Positions 52,209-61,874 of a DNA stretch of 64,000 bases are shown here, piece after piece (the stretch's first letter is position 1; each line of letters starts with the position of its first letter). This stretch comes from Teratosphaeria epicoccoides. Taxonomy: Eukaryota > Ascomycota > Dothideomycetes > Mycosphaerellales > Teratosphaeriaceae. The notes under the pieces were generated by a model that saw only the letters and a program-made list of their open reading frames with translations, was not told the DNA's origin and did no database searches. The DNA lies in contig JADDMT010000039.1 of NCBI GenBank assembly GCA_021401465.1, forward strand, positions 186,001-250,000, in the 5' to 3' direction. Position numbers and translations under genes: made by a program.

Positions 52209-53176
52209 CTACCGGCCCTTGAAGACCGGCTTCCTCTTTTCGCCGAATGCCTTTAATGCCTCCGTCCTGTCCTCGGTCATGAGTACCATATTGTATGCCG
52301 CATTCTCGCTCTCCTCGCCTTGCCACCATCCGTCCATGGCTTGCTGTGCAGCTTTGACGGCGACTGGACCGCCTTCACATATGACTCTTGCCATGTCAAC
52401 CGCCTGCTCCATGACTAGCCCTCTAGCAACACCTGGCGCCTTCTGCTGCTCGTCGGTGACTTCGACGAGTCTGTCGGCCAGACCCAAGAAGTACGCCTCG
52501 GGCCCCGAGACTCGTCTGCCAGTCAAAATCAGGTCTCTGGCACGGGTCGGGCCAATGATCGATGGCAAGCGATAAGTACCGCCAGCTCCGGGGATGATCG
52601 CCAAACGCGTCTCAGGCAATCCTACCTGAGCTGTGGATGACAGAACACGGAAATTAGTGCACAATGCGATCTCGAGCCCGCCGCCGAAGGCAGTGCTGCT
52701 GATGGCAGAGATTGTGGGTATTGGCAGGGTAGCTAGGCGGGTGAAGGTGCCACGGAGGGTTTTGAGGAAGTCTTCAATGCTTGAGGCCACACGTCAGCGT
52801 TGTTTGTATCCTTGTAGATAGCATGACCGTACTCGGCTTGTGACATCTTGACTCTTTCCTTCAGGTCCGCGCCAGCACAGAAGGCATCATCACACTCGCT
52901 CGCCAAGATCAACGCTCGTGTGCTGCCAGTTCCACCCTCCCTATGCAAGCCCTCAACCACTCCGCTCAGCTCTGAGAGCAGCTGGGTGCTGATCGCATTA
53001 CGTGCCCTCGGCCTGTTGAGCGAGATTACAGCAATGGAGCCCGAGTGCGGTGCCGGCAAGCTGGATATCTTGATCGATGAGGCCAAGGAGCTGACTCGCC
53101 GAATGGCAGATGGTCTGCTCAGCCGTTGCTGTGCCAGCACATAACGACCTGCCATGCGAGAGACAGCAAGGAGCAT
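52209..53176 (-). CDS. mitochondrial enoyl-CoA hydratase, AUH-like
   Basis: Exons 52833-53176 and 52209-52779 with a 53-bp intron (GTACGG...CTCAAG), 304 residues. The N-terminus (MLLAVSRMAGRYVLAQQRLSR) is a likely mitochondrial presequence. The crotonase fold is clear: IAVISLNRPRARNAIS, ECDDAFCAGADLKER, MSQADIEDFLKTLRG across the intron, TAFGGGLEIALC with the first catalytic Glu and GLPETRLAIIPGAGGTYRLP with the second. The pattern around the second Glu fits AUH, 3-methylglutaconyl-CoA hydratase of leucine breakdown, more than beta-oxidation hydratases. Assignment to that exact step is inferred. Confidence 0.92.
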
Positions 53177-53514
53177 ATTTGCATCAATGTTGATTGGCTC
53201 ATTATCTATCTACTCACGCGTGTGGAGGGCAGAAGTGCGCTCCGACTCCATACCGAGAGTCTCGCTAAATCGTGACCAGAACAGGGCGGCGACGTATAAC
53301 CGGCATACCACGTTCCACCTATCCATCGAGCAAAATAAGAGGTAGTGGAGGCACGAGACTGGCACAGGAGGCATTTGGCATGTGATCAGGCTCATCAAAC
53401 ATGTCTTGATCCTCTACCCTGTGCTCTTCTTGCAATAAATACATCTAGGCTGTCATTACGTCGTCCACTCTGCATCACATCTCGCCTCGTCACTGTCACC
53501 CATCCCTTGTCACC
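53177..53514. promoter_or_regulatory. divergent promoter region, hydratase and RNase T2
   Basis: A 338-bp spacer between divergent start codons, without recognisable motifs. Confidence 0.4.
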
Positions 53515-55319
53515 ATGGCCAACCACGTCCCCTCCTTACGACCACTATCGAATCTTGCAGTCTCAGCACTTGGTCGCGCTCAAGTGTTCCTCGGTATCAA
53601 CAACGGCGTCGAGCCTTATCCACCGGAGACAGCAGCATCATGCACCAGTCCTCAATTGTCATGCCACAACAGTTCAACCGTACAGAATTTATGCTGTTTC
53701 AATTATCCTGGCGGCGCTCTTCTTCAGACTCAATTCTGGGATACCCATCCTGTCACGGGCCCTTCTGACAGGTAAACTAGCTGCATCATCTGGAAAATGT
53801 GCGGGATCGCTTGCTTACTGTTGTGTACAGCTGGACTATCCATGGCCTGTGGCCAGACAAATGTGACGGTACTGTAAGCAGACGAAGGACAGAATCATAC
53901 TCGAACGTCCTGAACTAAAGCGCAAAATGGACATATCAGGCGGTTGAGATCTTGAAATAGCTGTCAGCAATCAAACAGCCGTCGACGCCTCAACCACCTG
54001 GCGACTGGTTGATGCGCAAGATCACTGTCACGTCGCTGTCATCGAGACATTGACTGATCGTTCTCTAGTACGATGCCAACTGTGATGACGATCGAACGTA
54101 TAAGAATATCACGGCAATCCTGAAATCCTTCAATCGTTCAGACCTCGTCGAGTATATGAAGGAGTTCTGGGTCTCTGATTCTGGGAGCTCTGAAGTATTC
54201 TGGGAGCACGAGTGGAACAAGCGTGAGTATACTGATCCCTGGAATCTTGTGGGACACAGGAGAGGTCTGACGATCGGTATAAGATGGAACATGCATATCG
54301 ACTCTCAGGCCAAGCTGCTATGCTGACTACCAGCCCACTGAGGAAGTGGCCGACTTCTTCGACAGATCTGTCTCCTTGTTCCAATCTCTCCCTACCTATG
54401 AATTTTTGGCGGCTGCAGGCATCACGCCTAGCAACACCAGAACCTACACCAGCGCTGAGATCCAGAGAGCTCTGACGCAAGCTCATGACGGGCATGAAGT
54501 CTACCTGGGATGCACAAGCGGTAGACTACAAGAAGTGTGGTACTTCCACAATGTAAAGGGCAGCCTACAGCATGGCAAGTTCGAAGCCTCCGGCGTTGTT
54601 GGTGTTCATTCAAACTGTCCGTCTCGTGGCATTCGGTATCTGCCGAAAGACTCGGGGACGAGACCGACTAGCACTGCAACCACAACAGCTGCAATGCCGA
54701 CAGGCACAAGAGCGCCTTTCACGGGCTCAGGCTACCTCAAAGTCTTGACATCTGGTCATAGAGCGGGCGCCATCATTTCGGCTGGGACGTGGTAAGTAAA
54801 TTCCGACACAAATCGATTGGTGACATCAACAGTCGATTGATGAGTTGACTGGATGACGCGCTTGATTGCTTGATGAGACGAAATACCTGCGTAATGAACC
54901 GGCTGACTGCTGGTCGACACAAATGACTGTAGCATCGAACAGTTGACTGTCTGTCAATACTTTTGACGGCTAACGGCTGCTCAGGTACAAATCCGGCACA
55001 CCAGCGACGTTCAAGGCAACAACGCTTGACCGCAGCTTCACGCTAGCAAGCAGGAAGGGAAATTGCGCCATCTTCCATGGTCAGTGAGTGCCCTCTTTGC
55101 AAGTCGTGCAAGATCGCTAACCACAGTTGTGTAGGTGCTCTCACCTGTGGCCCGAATGTCCATGTCCCAACGCACTTCAGCGCAGATGGAGACGGCCTGC
55201 TGTACGACGGTCAGAGCGCATTCTACGCAGACAGTGCTCCTCATGGGTTCAAGCAGAGCAAAGTCTACGTAGATAGTCATCACGACGTGAGACTGAAAAT
55301 AGAGTGGGAGCCGAAATGA
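53515..55319 (+). CDS. ribonuclease T2 with C-terminal extension (Rny1-like)
   Basis: Six exons: 53515-53771, 53831-53873, 54069-54222, 54284-54791, 54985-55079 and 55135-55319, giving 413 residues. All introns are GT-AG. Both active-site segments are complete: WTIHGLWPD (H90) and FWEHEWNKHGTC (E148, H152). CCFNYPGGALLQTQFWD upstream is also typical. After the catalytic domain a Thr-rich linker leads to a C-terminal domain (GSGYLKVL to IEWEPK) as in fungal Rny1 enzymes, which cut RNA in vacuoles or outside the cell. The N-terminus lacks a convincing signal peptide, so an upstream exon may be missing. Introns 2 and 4 are 195 and 193 bp, long for this genome. Confidence 0.92.
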
Positions 55320-56293
55320 GCGGTGTGTTGGTGGCAAGATAATTTAAGTAGATACCAAGTGCTTCAGACACGCAAGATCTCGAGGTTCTCCTAGCAATGC
55401 GTCTTCTGCAGGCAAGATTATCTGACGTGCTATGCTTGCATCCCCAGTGGTGACAATACCACTGACAACACGATGTCACGGCATTCAACTGCTGCTTCCG
55501 ACCTCCAGTCCTCTTTATGGCAATGTAGCCATCAAGAGAACGTGCGAGAGACCCTGCATGCCCCAGGTTCCATCCAATAAGAAATTTCGATTCATGGCTA
55601 TCGAGGTGTCCAGCACTGGACCTGCAATGCAAATGAATCACGAATGCAAGCTGACACCAGTAAAGCAGATGCCATAGGCGCCCGGAACGTCTTCTGTATC
55701 TTCTTACTCTGTACTGCTCTGCTCGACAAGGACGAGAGCATCACGCGTGATACCGACCATGCCTTTCGCTCGACATACAACCCTCGACTTTTCCCATCCC
55801 GCATCCTGGAAGAGCTGATTTCACAGTTGAAGACACAAACCTGTCTTCAAAACTTAATTGTGTTGCTTCGCACACTGCGCTCGCCGTGATACCGGTCGTG
55901 CCTCGCTGGATATCTCGTCTCCACATAAGCTTTTTTGGAGTCCAGCTCGGCAAGGACTGTCGTTTCGCTGAGCAAGGTGGTCCAAATCGCTTTCAAACAG
56001 CAGTATGACGAATTCTTGCCAGCGGCGAACGGCCACAGTATGATCATAAACAATCGCTCTGTCCAATTGCTCCGCCTGCGTCACCCTGAAAATACGCCAA
56101 ATGCGTCAAATGACGTCAAGCATTCAACAGCTCATGCACTCACCGCTTCAAGTATCAGCCGCGTCAAGCAGGTCAGCCCTCTAAACCGTCAATCGCGTCG
56201 TCAAGCCGTCAGCCATCTCGCCGACTAACGATCAGATCGACCCATCCAATCATGCCTCATCACCCGATTCCTGATCCACACCATCCCATCCCC
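55320..56293. other. intergenic, about 1 kb, with TCAA-rich stretch
   Basis: Between the convergent RNase T2 gene and the small unknown gene. The part 56085-56225 is dense in GTCAA and TCAAG words at irregular spacing. No gene seen. Confidence 0.4.
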
Positions 56294-56839
56294 TCAATCC
56301 TCCTTCTCCCTGTAAACGCACACCCCATACAACCTTCCCACAACCCAACTATGCCCCGCCACACTAATCGGCCCACCCCTCCAAAGCGGCAAAACCTGGT
56401 CCCTACTATCCCTCCTCCTCTTCTCAATCCCGTCCAACAACGTCCCCCTCTGAAAAGCCACCACATCCTCCCCCTTCAACAGCCCCGTCCTGACATCCGC
56501 AGCCAAAGCCCATAGACCCACGGCGTCCGCCTGACCCTGCAACCCATTCTGCTTAGCCGCGTCCCAGATCTCAGAGCGCGTATAGTCTTTCTTCTCGTCT
56601 ACTGGGATGCCGTCCAGGAGGGTCTTCTTGATTGGGACAGATGGGACATGGATATTTAGGGAGAGGAAGCCGGTATTCTTGAGGTACAGATGCCGGCCGA
56701 CAGCTACAGCGAGGGCGACTGGGAAGTCGAGACCGAGAGCAAGATTGCCGCGGAGACTGTCCTGCAGGCGGATGGTCTGGGAGTCGTGTGGGTTGCGATT
56801 AGAGTAGAAGGCAAGAAGGCGGTGGAATGGTGCAGTCAT
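56294..56839 (-). CDS. small protein of unknown function
   Basis: An intronless 181-residue frame from ATG at 56839. The sequence is compact, with a hydrophobic part (LALGLDFPVALAVAVGRHLYL), then LSLNIHVPSVPIKKTLLDG, KKDYTRSEIWDAAKQNG, and GGPISVAGHSWVVGRLYGVCVY at the end. It looks like a folded domain and not a chance frame, but I do not recognise it. There is no clear signal peptide. It could have an additional upstream exon. Confidence 0.55.
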   Translation of the reverse strand: MTAPFHRLLAFYSNRNPHDSQTIRLQDSLRGNLALGLDFPVALAVAVGRHLYLKNTGFLSLNIHVPSVPIKKTLLDGIPVDEKKDYTRSEIWDAAKQNGLQGQADAVGLWALAADVRTGLLKGEDVVAFQRGTLLDGIEKRRRDSRDQVLPLWRGGPISVAGHSWVVGRLYGVCVYREKED

Positions 56840-57368
56840 GGTGATCTGTGTGCTGAGCGTGCGATGATCAGACCGACAAAGAGGTGAGACGACTTACATC
56901 AAATGTGATGGGAAGAAGTTACAGGGCCAGACATCTGGACAGCGCGTGTGCCGCACAATCGTCTTGCGGTCGGCTGCTGACATCACTTCCGTCTTGGATA
57001 TGTGCGTGTCACTAGTCGTGATGAGAGCTGCACAGATTCCGTAGCACTCATCACGGTGCTCGGCTGAGCTCTGTCCTAACATCACCACATGGCCATCTGT
57101 CAGTCATCACGGAGGTAGAAGCACCTGGGGAGAACGCAAAGGACGTGATATAGGCACGACACCCTCCTATCAAGTGTCTAACCCGTGATAAGCCTCAAAC
57201 TTTCATGCTCTGCTATGGTACATGCAGAAAGACAGAAGCAAGAACAACCACATAGCCCCTATCTCTGCCCACTACCACATGCATCTTGTTTGAAATCATT
57301 ACTGACACCCAGAAAAGTGATTCACGCAGCCGGGCTTAGTGAGGGGACTTGGGAAGATGATCACTTCT
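56840..57368. other. intergenic, about 530 bp
   Basis: Between two minus-strand genes; no recognisable content. Confidence 0.4.
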
Positions 57369-58689
57369 TCATGCGAACATCATAACAGCTGCAACGACCA
57401 GTAAGAAGCCAGTCACGTGCATGCTGTCGTACTTGTTGATGGCGTCGCCGGTGAATGGTACGATGGTTGGAGTCGTTGGAGATGTCATGGTGCCGTTGCT
57501 GCTAGTCCCGGCCGGACCGTAACTGCCAGTACCCGTGGCCCCAGCGGCACCAGCAGCGCTACTGCCCGCGGTTGGGCTCGCGCCTCCAGCTGGGCTGTAG
57601 CTGTACGCAGGAGAACCTGCACCAGAGCCCGGAGGGCTGGCGGTGGCAGACGCAAGAGTGACCAGGCTGGTGCTCGTGACAGTCGATGTATGCAAGCTGC
57701 TGACGGTTGAAGTTGAGGCCGAAGCCGGGGCTGATCCTGAAGCGGCCGAGGCGCCCGCAGTAGCAGCCCCAACCGTCGCGTCGGCCAGGCTGCTAGTAGC
57801 GCTCGGTGGAGCCGAGCTACTGCCATTTGATGGGCCGTACGTAGCAAGACTGGTGGCGATGGGAGCGGTCGATGACGTGCTCGCAGCAGCTGCAGCAGAG
57901 CCAGAGGACTCTCCGACAGACGAGGGCGACACTGAGGCTGGACCTCCGGCTGGAGCGGTCGACACCGAGCTGCTAGCGGAGCTGCTCGGAGCAGCCGACG
58001 AAGCAGAGCTTGTATCAGCGGCCGGAGCAGATGATGCAGGACCTGCAATATGACTGTCAGCGTCACGATCGTCTGATAGAATTTTAGATTGCCGCGCTGG
58101 GCAGTATTTATTGTGTGGTGTAGGGCTTGTGGTATTGGAGCACTTACCTGAAGTTGAGCTGCTGGAGACCGAGTTGACGGTGTAAGTCGAAGACAGCGTG
58201 CTGGTTGTGTAGATGGTAGTCGTGCTTGGACCGGTCGTACCAGCGCCGGCAAGCGAGCCGCCGCTGCTAGACGTTGGAGGCAAGACACCGCTGTTGATGG
58301 AGGTGGTGGAAATACTCGCTGGAGGGTGTGTTACCGTCAGCGAGCCGACGGGGCAGATGGTGGTGGAGACGGGGACCACGACGGTGGTGTAGGAAGCCGA
58401 ACCATTGGCAGTAGCAGGGCAATCCGTGACGCTGGACGCGCACGAGGTGACGGTCAGAGTGCTCGTGCTGTAGATGGTCGACACCGAGACGGCCGGCATG
58501 ACGTGCACGCTCGCGAGGTTCGTTACGGGGTCGTCTGCGAGAGTAGAAGTCAGCAATGCCTTCGGATGCTTGTATGCTGGGCATGGCTGAGAATCCCGTG
58601 TGAGGAGCCTGATTAAGGCGAGACCTACTGGTAGCACCGACAGAGCCCGCGGCAACAATGGCCGCGACGGCGACCATGCTGAACTGCAT
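57369..58689 (-). CDS. GPI-anchored Ser/Ala-rich cell-surface protein
   Basis: Three exons, 58629-58689, 58148-58534 and 57369-58042, with introns of 94 and 105 bp, giving 373 residues. MQFSMVAVAAIVAAGSVGAT is a signal peptide. The mature part is almost wholly Ser, Thr, Ala, Pro and Gly, with repeated TIYSTSTLTVTS-like strings (STIYSTSTLTV, TTIYTTSTLSSTYTV), as in fungal wall proteins that are heavily O-glycosylated. The C-terminus is a short hydrophobic tail (HVTGFLLVVAAVMMFA) after a small-residue stretch, fitting a GPI-anchor signal. No catalytic domain is seen. Both introns are supported by frame and by the removal of non-Ser-rich read-through sequence. Confidence 0.82.
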
Positions 58690-61600
58690 CTTGTCTTGCT
58701 TCCTGATGTTGTCGTGGTTGATACTCAGCGAGAGTGATGTGTTTGGAGAACAGCTGCTGTCGTGTATGTCGGGTGGGTGTGGATGGTTGAAGCGAGTGGA
58801 AGCTGTACAAGCAGCGAAAGGATGGGAGGAGGGAAAGTGTCGGTGCAATGTTTTGAGTCGAAAGAGCCGGGAAGCTGGAGGAAGGTGGGAGAGAGTGAAC
58901 GCGTTTGTTTTGATGACTCACGCAGGGACGACTTCCCATGCAACAGAGAGGGAAGGAGCGCCCGTGCTTGCCGAGAAGCCGATTTTCACATGCGCGGGCA
59001 GACGCTCGGGATAGGATTGCACCACCACCATGCACATTCGTCAAGCCGTTCTGAGCTGTGCGACGGAATGTTCGGGAGTGAGTAAGGCCTGAGCCGGATG
59101 TATAGCACGACATCAAAAACCGAATAGGAGGCATGTGGAGCCGCATGCAGGCACGAGACTGCAAGAGAAGATTTCACAGGCCCAGGTCAAAGTTGCTAAT
59201 GCCAGTTCTTCAGGATCCCCCGGGCGCCTTGGTGGACGGAAGGATCGCATTTTCATGCGGCTCACGGTTCAATGCCCCCGGAAGCATTGTAAAGGCGGTT
59301 CTTGCTGAAGCTCGAATATCAAGCGATCTAGGATCAGCATTGAGCGACGAGCAGCGCCTCGCTCTTGATAACTTGTCACCGACTGCGACAGATTCTGTGC
59401 ATGGCAGGCGTACCTGCGATTTATTGTCCAGATCCAAGGGGCGATGATTCTCAAAAGGTGATGCGCAGCTCGTTAGTGGCATAGAAGAAGACCTTGATTG
59501 CGCTGTGTACAACCAATCCTTAAGTCTTTCTCTGCTTGTCTCCGCTTGCTCGAACACAGGCCAGAAAGCAAGCCTGTTTTGGAAGAGTGTGATTTCACGA
59601 TGAACGGCGACTAAGTATAATTGTTGTGGATGTCCGCGATCATGCGCGTTGTCATGGCTCGCGCCATTGCCGACCTAGGAGCTCGAGAGGCCTGCAGCAA
59701 TCGGTTTGGATCTAAGCTCTGACGCAGCAATAGCAGAATGCGGTATTCTCACGGCTTCAGTGGCCAACGTGTCAGCAGCCGGCTATTTAGCCACCATCCC
59801 GTGCTGCCAGGACAGTCACGAGGATCAGGAACACTTGACCTGACACTCAATTCAACCGTCTTTGACTGGCTGCACAGAATGATGCCGTAAGAATCGCGCC
59901 CCAAAACCTGACACTGATGCTAAGCAATCGTTTTGACTGATCGAGGTTGTTGACTATCGCTTTATCCTGTTGATGGCTGATTGCTAAGCTTGATGGTTCA
60001 TTGACCCTCTGCGTGAAGCGAGATCGCGGACATGCAGTGCGCATCTCACATTGGACGGGCTTTCTTTTGCATTCCCTTGAGTCAGCATGAATTTGAAGTG
60101 GGTCTGCTCAGTGGTGGATTCATCATCAGTGCAATGGATCTCGCGCTTACAACTGTCAACGTGCCGGTGCCACGAAGGTCAAAATGTAAGAGCACCTGCC
60201 ACATAGATAGAGGGAAGAGTCTTCATTGCGCTGACTAGCCCCATTTAGTCCATTCTGAGTGCTCTTGTCAAACAGCAGAAGCGGCTGAGCAGGAATTTAG
60301 CCGGTTCTGTTGGGACTAAGCTGGTGCGAATGACCATCAAGCCATTGCGAACCTCCGGGGCAAGATAGGCCTTCATCTTTAACTCATCAGCCTGGACTCG
60401 CACAACGACACAACCGAACACTTGCGTTTCAAAATGACCATCCCGTTGCTCGCCCTGACGGCTCTGTACCCTGCGTTCGATGCAAGGAAGAAACACTTCG
60501 TCATTGTATTCAGGCATTTCAGTGCATGTTCGCCATTCTTCTGCACTGCTCTTTTCAACCCTCATCCAATTGCGGCCCTGGATCGCGCCCAATTGCAATT
60601 ATCGCCGCTATGGAGGTATAGAGAGTGTAAGATGCGTGGCTGCTCCGTTCTCGCTCAGAGACGTTGCTCGCTGAATTTGAAGCTAGGCGGAGCACGGCAT
60701 GGGTAAATGCTATATGTACTTCGACTAATCAGACGAGCAAGACCTCTCCAGGATTGCCACCTTCTGTACGGTCAATGTCGTGTCCCGGTCCTTCCGGCCC
60801 GCACTCATGGCGAATTGCTCTGACGGCACACGAGCCGGAACTCACCATTGCTTTTGCTGCCCATACACAGCAGGCACCCGACCGTATTTGCAGTGTATGT
60901 TCCCAAGATCTTCAAAGCCCAGCACACGACCCGCGTGCCCCTTTGGCATCTTGACGGTTTTCGTTACCTTTGAAACCATCCCCTCGTGGCCGATTTGTGT
61001 GTGAAGAGGCGAAAGACATCAATCGTTGACAAGATTGCATTTAAACAACGTCAATCGGCTGCCAGCAATGCTGACCAGCTGGTGGCAGAATCAAGCAGCC
61101 GTCTACAGGGTCAATTAGAGATTCACAGGATCCATGAGCGGACCAATGAGCGGATCAATGAGCGGATCCAGGAGATGGATAGCAGCGAGGGAGATGAACG
61201 AGCAGCTCAGGAGATATTTCAGCAAAGCAAGGACATGAATCAGTAGTGGGAGAGATCAACCAAAAGTCACAGAGATGATTCAGTGGTCATATACACAAAT
61301 CAGTCGTCAGAGAGATGAATTAGTCGTTGAAGGGAAGAGATGGTTCAGCACCCAGAGATGCCGGTGTCGTTCAGTGTTCAGAGAGATGTATCAGCAGTTA
61401 AAGAAACGAATCTGCGTTCAAGTCGTCAGCATCTCACAGCACGACCTAGCAGTCAGCGAGATCAATAAAATGTCGAAAAACCGAGCAACAATCAACGTGA
61501 TCAAATGGCGGTCAACGAGATCACTTGGCCATCAACAGGATCAAGTCCGAGCTGCCGTCAACAGAAGCAGAAGAGCAGTCGATGGCATCAACGAATAACC

Positions 61601-61697
61601 AACGGCATCGACGAGCGAACAGCATCATTCAGTTGACGTGGTGAATCACTGCATAACATGTAAACTTTAATCTATCATTACGCGTGCCACAATCACC
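58690..61697. other. gene-poor interval, about 3 kb
   Basis: The longest interval without a recognised gene. Frames up to 117 codons exist without motifs. Its right part holds degenerate repeats; the TGACT/TTGAC-rich part at 59820-60010 resembles them. Confidence 0.45.
61100..61640. repeat. degenerate tandem repeat field, units of about 18-20 bp
   Basis: Variants of AGAGATGATTCAGTGGTC recur (61271, about 61310, 61336, 61382), then grade into units such as ATCAACGTGATCAAATGGCG and GTCAACGAGATCACTTGGCC (about 61490-61565). Individual copies differ by several bases, so this is an old, diverged minisatellite. Two open frames cross it (60986-61246 and 61275-61598), but their peptides look like repeat translations only. 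Confidence 0.65.
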
Positions 61698-61874
61698 CTA
61701 TCCCATCCTCCTGGCAACCGCAATCGTATCGCCCACCTCACTTTCCCTCTGCGCCTTTATCCACCGCTGCCCACACCCATTGCACAACGTTCCCCGCCCC
61801 TGCGGCCCCGTCCGCCATTGCAAGGTCTCAGACTTCCCGCAATGAATACAGACCTGACCCGCTTGGTGATCCTC
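61698..61874 (-). other. GATA-type zinc finger in frame beyond a TAG codon
   Basis: Directly after the TAG at 61875-61877, the same frame continues for 58 codons to TAG at 61698. It encodes VCIHCGKSETLQWRTG, then RGTLCNGCGQRW, a C-x2-C-x18-C-x2-C GATA finger with the W and CNGC features of the class. The frame has no other stop. It is most simply the last exon of the upstream gene, joined by an intron that removes the TAG. One in-frame possibility is an 84-nt intron, 61875-61958, with a weak GTCAAC donor and CATAG acceptor. Stop-codon read-through or a recent nonsense mutation are alternatives. Confidence 0.75.

Noticed and set aside
57485..58288. 267-codon minus-strand frame in the GPI-protein gene
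   Set aside because: It is another reading frame of the same strand, rich in Leu, Arg and Pro, explained by the Ser/Ala-rich repeats of the real gene, and crosses its introns.
60986..61598. two plus-strand frames across the repeat field
   Set aside because: The peptides are translations of degenerate repeats, the frames are separated by a stop, and no splice or start signal supports them.
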